Of a DNA stretch of 38,168 bases, positions 33,350 to 38,168 are shown piece by piece. Within the stretch, counting starts at the first letter, position 1, and each line of letters begins with the position of its first letter. The position numbers and the translations under genes were made by a program. The DNA comes from Lachnospiraceae bacterium (GTDB lineage Bacteria > Bacillota > Clostridia > Lachnospirales > Lachnospiraceae): the NCBI GenBank assembly GCA_910574285.1, contig CAJTAL010000043.1, positions 1 through 38,168 of the forward strand, written 5' to 3'. The notes under the pieces were generated by a model that was given only the letters and a program-made list of their open reading frames with translations, was not told the DNA's origin and did not search any database.

Positions 33350-33925
33350 TCAGACTTTTCCTACCACGGTGTAAATATCTTTCCCCATCTTTTCCTCAAA
33401 ATATCTTTTGAGCTTCAGATTATTATCCCACTTTTCCTGAGGGTAGGAGCCGTATCGCCTTTTCACATCGTTCATCCTTTCTTCGATATCCAGCACGCCC
33501 TCCGAACCCGCAATCGAATCGCACAGTTGAATCAATTTATCATACTCGTCTATCACAACTGTCTTCAAATTATCCTGAATCAATCTCAATTCTTCATCTG
33601 TGGTATCAAATTTTCCTATATACACATCCGTAGTTAGTTTATTAAAGGAATGTGTCAGACATACTTTCGCGGCCTCGTCATATCCCAGAGAACGCATATA
33701 CGAATATCCGTCTGATACGTGACCCAGGTGCCTTACGCCGAATTTCCGCCCGATATCATGCAATAATCCCAGTATATACGCCTTGTCCGAATCCAAATCG
33801 TTACATTCCCGCGCAATCTTCTCCGCGCAGCGGGCGGCAATACGGCTATGGTTCCCCCACGCCCCCGGATTACACTTTTCTGCTTCTTCTAAAAGTTTCA
33901 AAGCTTCTTCTCTCGTCGGCAACAT
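33350..33925 (-). CDS. HD-domain phosphohydrolase
   Basis: A 191-residue protein with the HD motif H56-D57 (LLHDIGRKFG) and an upstream metal-ligand candidate H26. This is the usual pattern of small HD hydrolases acting on nucleotides or similar phosphoesters. The substrate is unknown. It lies between yaaA (31 bases) and the DUF1835 gene (35 bases), probably in one transcript. Confidence 0.87.
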   Translation of the reverse strand: MLPTREEALKLLEEAEKCNPGAWGNHSRIAARCAEKIARECNDLDSDKAYILGLLHDIGRKFGVRHLGHVSDGYSYMRSLGYDEAAKVCLTHSFNKLTTDVYIGKFDTTDEELRLIQDNLKTVVIDEYDKLIQLCDSIAGSEGVLDIEERMNDVKRRYGSYPQEKWDNNLKLKRYFEEKMGKDIYTVVGKV

Positions 33926-33956
33926 ATCCTCACATTCTCCTTTTTCACTTTTTTCT

Positions 33957-34736
33957 TCACTTTTCTTCTTTCATTCCCGCGGACGGCGGATTCTTTGACT
34001 TTAAGAAAATATACTCTTCACCGGATGACAGCTCTTCTTCATAATGATACCCAAGACGGCCGAATTCCCTGATATCCTCCGCTTTCGTTATCCCTGATTC
34101 GGCCATAAAGCGGACCATCTCTCCCCTGGCCATCTTTGCCTGCGTCCCTTTCTGAATCACTTTACCGCCCTTCCATTCCCCGAAAATACACGTAATACAG
34201 GTATCCTCCGGCTTCAGGTATCTCTCGATACACCTGGAATATTCCCTGGAAGCAAGATTCAGGATAACGCCGTCTTCATCCCGCACTTCCCTGTATAATT
34301 TATCTCCCCAAAATTCATACAGATTCTTCGTCTTTCCCACGCAGGCCTTCGCCTGCATCTCCAGCCGATACGGCGCCACACCGTCCAACGGCTTCAGCAC
34401 GCCGTAGAATCCGGACAAAATGCGCAGATGTCTCTGCGCATAGTCCCATTCCTTCTGTGTAAATACTTCCGGCGCCATATATTGATACTGGATTCCTTCG
34501 TAAGAAATCAGAGCCGGCGTCAGCGACTTATACAGATCCATCTCCTGAAATCTCGTATAATTCAAACCTGCAATCTTATCGTTACAGTTCCACAGCTTCT
34601 TCGCCTCTTCATATGAGAGGGCGCGGACCCACTCTGTCAGCAGCGACGTTTCTTCTAAATATACCGGAAACCCTGCCGGCAGGAATGTATCCGTATCCAT
34701 ATTCATTTTCTTTGCCGGAGAAATGATAATCTTCAT
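33957..34736 (-). CDS. yaaA: Peroxide stress protein YaaA
   Basis: About 259 residues, the normal family length, starting with the signature MKIIISPAKKM. The DUF328/YaaA family limits free intracellular iron and DNA damage under peroxide stress in E. coli. The start at 34736 is fixed by the promoter: an upstream ATG at 34778 lies inside the -10 element. It is the first gene of the run yaaA, HD, DUF1835, SPL. The role in this anaerobe is inferred from the family. Confidence 0.93.
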   Translation of the reverse strand: MKIIISPAKKMNMDTDTFLPAGFPVYLEETSLLTEWVRALSYEEAKKLWNCNDKIAGLNYTRFQEMDLYKSLTPALISYEGIQYQYMAPEVFTQKEWDYAQRHLRILSGFYGVLKPLDGVAPYRLEMQAKACVGKTKNLYEFWGDKLYREVRDEDGVILNLASREYSRCIERYLKPEDTCITCIFGEWKGGKVIQKGTQAKMARGEMVRFMAESGITKAEDIREFGRLGYHYEEELSSGEEYIFLKSKNPPSAGMKEEK

Positions 34737-34776
34737 AGAATCAAACTTCTTTTCTTTTTTTCTTATTCTGAGTCTC

Positions 34777-34805
34777 ATTCTACCACAACAGAACCCCCAT
34801 TACAA
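34777..34805 (-). promoter_or_regulatory. Promoter of yaaA
   Basis: On the minus strand: TTGTAA, 17 bases, TAGAAT, with about 35 bases of leader to the ATG at 34736. Confidence 0.65.
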
Positions 34806-34865
34806 GTAACCTCCCGTCTGCGTGAGATATCTTCCGATCCAATCTCCAATCTGCCGTACGCCGGC

Positions 34866-37061
34866 CTATGCGTGAAAAGAAGCAATCCCTGCAATTTCCT
34901 TCGTCCTTCTATATGCCGTCCGGTATACTCCATATAGAACCGCGCCGACAACTACCATCAGCACCGCCTCCATCAACAGCATCTTTATCTCGAATACCTC
35001 CAGGTTCATATCGTTAAACCAGGTAAGAAACAGGGAGAATACACCTACGATCCCGCACCCCGATGCCGCCGGATACGCAAATATCTTCCGAAGCTGAACC
35101 CTGATCACTCTTTCCTTATAGGCGTCGTCCGCCCCGAGCTTTCCAAGGTCTTCAAATAGCTGCCGGTTGTCTGCCGCGATGGTAATACTCCTGATATAGC
35201 TCATGATTCCCGCGGCAGCCAGCGCGATTACGGAGATATAGATACTGAGCACTACAAATACCGCTACCATCTCCATTGTCTCCGCTTTCATCAGAATCTT
35301 GGAAAACGGGGCATATTTCCACTCTCCGATCAGTTGGGTATTGTCCGGCGACATGTCGATCTCTCCGGCATAGCTGTATTCTTCTCCCGCCGCCAGGGCC
35401 AGTTCCTCTTCCCGGGCGTCATACAGTCTGTAATGATTCGAAAGCTCCGTCGCCCTTTCAATATACGCTCTTTTCCATGCATCTGCAAAATCATACGTCG
35501 CCGGACAGAGTTCTCCTTCTTTACAGGTACATCCCCTGACCTCCTGACCTGCCGCATCGGAAACAGATCCCGCCGTATCGGAAGCAGCAGCCATATGTCC
35601 GACATCGAACAGTACATGCCTCTCCTTAAAATCATCCGTCAACCCCTCCGAGAATCTCTCATAATCTGCATCCGACAGCAGGAATAAAAACGGCTCGCCG
35701 GTCATCGCCAGATTATCGGACACCACCGTACCCTTATACTCAGGCTTCAGGCATTCTCCCGTGACCGGATGCTCGATTTCATTCAGGCAGTCCACGCCGA
35801 CCCATATCGTTTCACGAAAACCAGATGGCGTAACCGTCTGATACTCCCCCTCTTCCAAAGCGACCGAAGTTTTGGAAATCCTTGTAAAATCCGAAGCCGA
35901 TATAAAAGAAGCCAGCTTCTCATACTCTACATCAAAATACCTCTTCTGGTCATCCATATCCTTCCCTGTATAACGGACGATTAATTCCAGTGAATCCGTT
36001 TCTTCATAGGAAATGATCGAAACTCCGTGATCTTCTGCAAGTTTCTCTGTCTCCTCGAAACCAATCTGCCGCTCCTTCGCCGGATAATGCACGGAATAAT
36101 CATAGAGAGCCTCACTTCCCTGCCGCATCGCGTCGAAATAGTACAGCATCCCCCAGAAAGCAGCCATCACCATTACAAATACCAACAGCGCGATGACGCA
36201 CATATTCCGAGTGGTCTGCCTTGCGGTAAAACGCATCAGGTTTGTAGAGATGATATTATTATAGTACTTCTCCGGACGCTTTCCCTTCTTAGAACGGCCC
36301 ACAGCGCTTAACGTAACCAGATACAGCCCCAGGACACACAGAAGATACGTCGCCTGCCAGATTGCCGGCATACCCTGATGGAAGAGCCGGGCCGTCAACG
36401 AAGGAACCGCCATCGCCAGAAGAAGACCCGCAAGTATAAGCACCATTCCAAGTTTCCCGGTATAAGGCCCGATCTCCCGTACCATCTCCGTCTTACGGCT
36501 GGCATTCAGGATATCCATAATATCCGTCCGGCGGACAAACCGGATGCCCATGATCAGGATGGAACAAACAAGCAGAGCCGCAAAGATAAGGCCCGCAAGT
36601 ATCCCTGTCATTCCGAACCGATACTGCATCTGCGACGTATTGATCACCAATATCTGAAATATCTTCCAGACCAGATACGACACGGGTACTGCCAGAAGGA
36701 TTCCCAGCAAAATATATCTTAAAACCACAAAGGCCACCTCTTTCGCCAACTGCCCGGCAAGCATCTTCTTCCTTGCCCCAAGCGCCAGCATCACGCCAAA
36801 TTCTCTGCTTTTCTTCCGGAAAAACAGACTGCCTCCATAGAGGGTAAAGATCAGGCAGCCCACCGTTACCACTCCCAGTAGCAGCCACATCAATTTTCTC
36901 GTGTCTCCTCCCGACGGCAGAAATTCTTGAATTGAAGGAGAGAAATACATCATTGTAAAAGAAGACACCAGAAGCACGGACAGGAATACACAGACTCCCA
37001 GCAGCCTGTATTGTTCCCGATTCTTCTTGCAAAGCTTCGCCATGATCTTACTCATTGTCAT
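34866..37061 (-). CDS. BceB-type ABC transporter permease
   Basis: About 731 residues with ten predicted membrane helices and a large extracytoplasmic domain (about 345-600) between helices 7 and 8, the BceB layout for antimicrobial-peptide detoxification. A CTCKEGELC-type Cys cluster in the large domain could form a disulfide. The ATG at 37061 has GGGAGG eight bases upstream and overlaps the ATPase gene by 14 bases. No BceRS-type two-component genes adjoin this pair; the nearest is at 26-31 kb. Confidence 0.91.
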   Translation of the reverse strand: MTMSKIMAKLCKKNREQYRLLGVCVFLSVLLVSSFTMMYFSPSIQEFLPSGGDTRKLMWLLLGVVTVGCLIFTLYGGSLFFRKKSREFGVMLALGARKKMLAGQLAKEVAFVVLRYILLGILLAVPVSYLVWKIFQILVINTSQMQYRFGMTGILAGLIFAALLVCSILIMGIRFVRRTDIMDILNASRKTEMVREIGPYTGKLGMVLILAGLLLAMAVPSLTARLFHQGMPAIWQATYLLCVLGLYLVTLSAVGRSKKGKRPEKYYNNIISTNLMRFTARQTTRNMCVIALLVFVMVMAAFWGMLYYFDAMRQGSEALYDYSVHYPAKERQIGFEETEKLAEDHGVSIISYEETDSLELIVRYTGKDMDDQKRYFDVEYEKLASFISASDFTRISKTSVALEEGEYQTVTPSGFRETIWVGVDCLNEIEHPVTGECLKPEYKGTVVSDNLAMTGEPFLFLLSDADYERFSEGLTDDFKERHVLFDVGHMAAASDTAGSVSDAAGQEVRGCTCKEGELCPATYDFADAWKRAYIERATELSNHYRLYDAREEELALAAGEEYSYAGEIDMSPDNTQLIGEWKYAPFSKILMKAETMEMVAVFVVLSIYISVIALAAAGIMSYIRSITIAADNRQLFEDLGKLGADDAYKERVIRVQLRKIFAYPAASGCGIVGVFSLFLTWFNDMNLEVFEIKMLLMEAVLMVVVGAVLYGVYRTAYRRTKEIAGIASFHA

Positions 37062-37803
37062 CGTCGTCACCTCCCAATGTGCGGATCGTATCCAAAAGCT
37101 CATCCATGAATTCCCGCCTTGTTCTGCTCCTTCTTAATTCTCCGTGTACCTGACCGTCCTTCAGGACGATTACCCTGTCGCAGAAAGACGCCGCAAAACT
37201 GTCGTGGGTAACCATGAAGATCGTCGCCCCCATCTCCTTCTTCGCCTGTAAGAAAGCGTCGATAACCGCCTTGCAGGACTTACTGTCCAGGTTCCCGGTA
37301 GGTTCGTCCGCCAGGATCACATATGGCTGATTCATAAGAGCCCTTGCCACCGCGGTACGCTGCTTCTCCCCTCCGGATATCTCGGCCGGATATTTTTCCA
37401 TAATCTTCTCAATACCGAAGAGCCGGCAGATATTCCTCGCCTTCTCTTCCATCTGCGCTATCGGCCGGTGAGCGATGATCTGGGGAAGACAGATATTCTC
37501 AAAGACGCTCAGTCCGTCCAAAAGCATGAAATCCTGGAACACAAATCCCATCCGACGGTTGCGTACCTCTGCAAGCTCCTCTCCGTTAAGATTCGAGATA
37601 TCGCTGTCCGCCAGAAGGATCTCCCCCTGTTCATGCGGAATAAACTGGGAGATACAATTAAGAAGCGTCGTCTTTCCCGAACCCGACGGACCCATAACGG
37701 CTACGAACTCACCTTTTCCAACCTCAAGGGAAACATCCTTCAATACCGGATATATCTGATCTCCTGACGAATAACTTTTCGATAAATGCTTTACCTGCAA
37801 CAT
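37048..37803 (-). CDS. BceA-type ABC transporter ATP-binding protein
   Basis: A 251-residue ATPase with Walker A (GPSGSGKTTLL), signature SGGEKQ, Walker B (VILADEPTGNLD) and His switch (VTHD). It matches BceA and the MacB/LolD group and pairs with the permease that overlaps its end. AGGAGG lies seven bases before the ATG. The C-terminal tail is acidic (DDDDNE). Confidence 0.94.
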   Translation of the reverse strand: MLQVKHLSKSYSSGDQIYPVLKDVSLEVGKGEFVAVMGPSGSGKTTLLNCISQFIPHEQGEILLADSDISNLNGEELAEVRNRRMGFVFQDFMLLDGLSVFENICLPQIIAHRPIAQMEEKARNICRLFGIEKIMEKYPAEISGGEKQRTAVARALMNQPYVILADEPTGNLDSKSCKAVIDAFLQAKKEMGATIFMVTHDSFAASFCDRVIVLKDGQVHGELRRSRTRREFMDELLDTIRTLGGDDDDNE

Positions 37804-37892
37804 GATTCATACCTCCTGTAACTTATGTCCTTTTGTTTCATCTGACACTTTATAGTTTAGAGGAACCGGCGGTAAAATGCATCTCGGCAAAC

Positions 37893-37904
37893 GTCAAATT
37901 TGAC
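37893..37904. promoter_or_regulatory. Perfect 12-bp palindrome upstream of the Bce-type transporter
   Basis: GTCAAATTTGAC lies about 90 bases upstream of the ATPase start codon, a suitable place for a regulator of the transporter. It does not match the Bacillus BceR site (TnACA, four bases, TGTAA). The regulator is unknown. Confidence 0.4.
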
Positions 37905-38118
37905 ATGGATTTTGTAAAGTTTGATCGTAACAGTTCAGTCTGCGGCCTCACTGTTATGATTGATCCGCAGATCTATCTGCCAGCCGTCTACAGCCGTCTG
38001 CTTTTCCTGCCGCTTAATCACGACTTACTTACTATTTACAAAACAATGTTAACAACTTAATCAAAGCAACCACAATATATAGTGTTTGTCATTCTAAAAT
38101 TTATATCATCTTTTCATC

Positions 38119-38139
38119 GGCACAGGATTTTTCTGTGCC
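38119..38139. terminator. Candidate terminator hairpin at the window end
   Basis: Perfect seven-base arms (38119-38125, 38133-38139) with a seven-base loop. A T-rich but interrupted tail follows on the plus strand. Which gene it serves lies outside the window. Confidence 0.4.
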
Positions 38140-38168
38140 TTCTTTGTAGTTTCTCCTAATGAGCAAGT

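Larger units (their letters stand above)
37804..38168. other. Intergenic stretch to the end of the window
   Basis: No convincing gene. It holds the ribosome site and probable promoter region of the BceA-type gene, a palindrome at 37893-37904 and a hairpin at 38119-38139. The open frame at 37833-38060 on the plus strand has no ribosome site and crosses the regulatory region, so it is not called. Confidence 0.6.

Noticed and set aside
1-38168. tRNA, rRNA, CRISPR array, IS element or prophage
   Set aside because: No cloverleaf, rRNA-like stretch, spaced repeat array, transposase, integrase or phage gene was seen.

Overview
The window looks like a chromosome segment of an anaerobic, low-to-mid-GC Firmicute, most likely a gut Lachnospiraceae (Clostridium cluster XIVa). 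This rests on gene content rather than a marker gene: a type VIIb secretion locus, a lysine/alanine-rich DUF6465-type protein, NiaR, Bce-like ABC transporters, an AAA-ATPase-like/PD-(D/E)XK protein and a very large flagellin. No rRNA, tRNA, CRISPR, transposase, integrase or phage structural gene was seen. All genes are on the minus strand except two on the plus strand (18.99-21.79 kb).

Layout. (1) 0.1-4.0 kb: membrane protein, DUF6465-like protein, predicted ten-helix metal exporter, cytidylate kinase-like protein and the niacin repressor NiaR. (2) 4.0-15.8 kb, read right to left from a TTGACA-17-TATCAT promoter: a type VIIb secretion operon in the order EsaA-like, WXG100, EssA-like, EsaB, EssB, EssC, a Lap1/TIGR04197-type small helical protein, an LXG-like protein with a papain/C39-like cysteine domain (probable toxin), a candidate immunity protein and a small charged protein. 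(3) 15.8-18.8 kb: a three-gene export unit (two-TM small protein, ABC ATPase, FtsX permease). (4) 18.99-21.79 kb, plus strand: MATE exporter and an FAD-dependent oxidoreductase with a four-cysteine motif. (5) 21.88-26.15 kb: a 1029-residue flagellin with an about 800-residue central region and a co-transcribed protein of unknown function, with structured RNA in the leader and between the genes. (6) 26.2-31.4 kb: response regulator, AAA-ATPase/PD-(D/E)XK protein, ABC ATPase, ABC-2 permease and histidine kinase; three helically phased direct repeats precede the ABC genes. (7) 31.5-34.8 kb: spore-photolyase-like radical SAM protein, DUF1835/DUF3658 protein, HD-domain protein and YaaA. (8) 34.9-37.8 kb: a Bce-type permease/ATPase pair, then an intergenic stretch to the window end.

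How the parts fit. The secretion operon holds machine, WXG100 substrate, targeting partner, toxin candidate and immunity candidate, so it reads as a self-contained interbacterial antagonism module. Three ABC export systems, two of them Bce-like and one next to a two-component system, plus a MATE pump suggest defence against antimicrobial peptides or other toxic compounds. Two parts seem least described: the papain-like LXG protein with its neighbour, and the giant cysteine-containing flagellin with its downstream partner. A recurring oddity is short in-frame tandem duplication in unrelated genes (EssC N-terminus, EsaA N-terminus and proline-rich linker, response-regulator linker). Function calls come from reading protein sequence by eye; no database search was possible.
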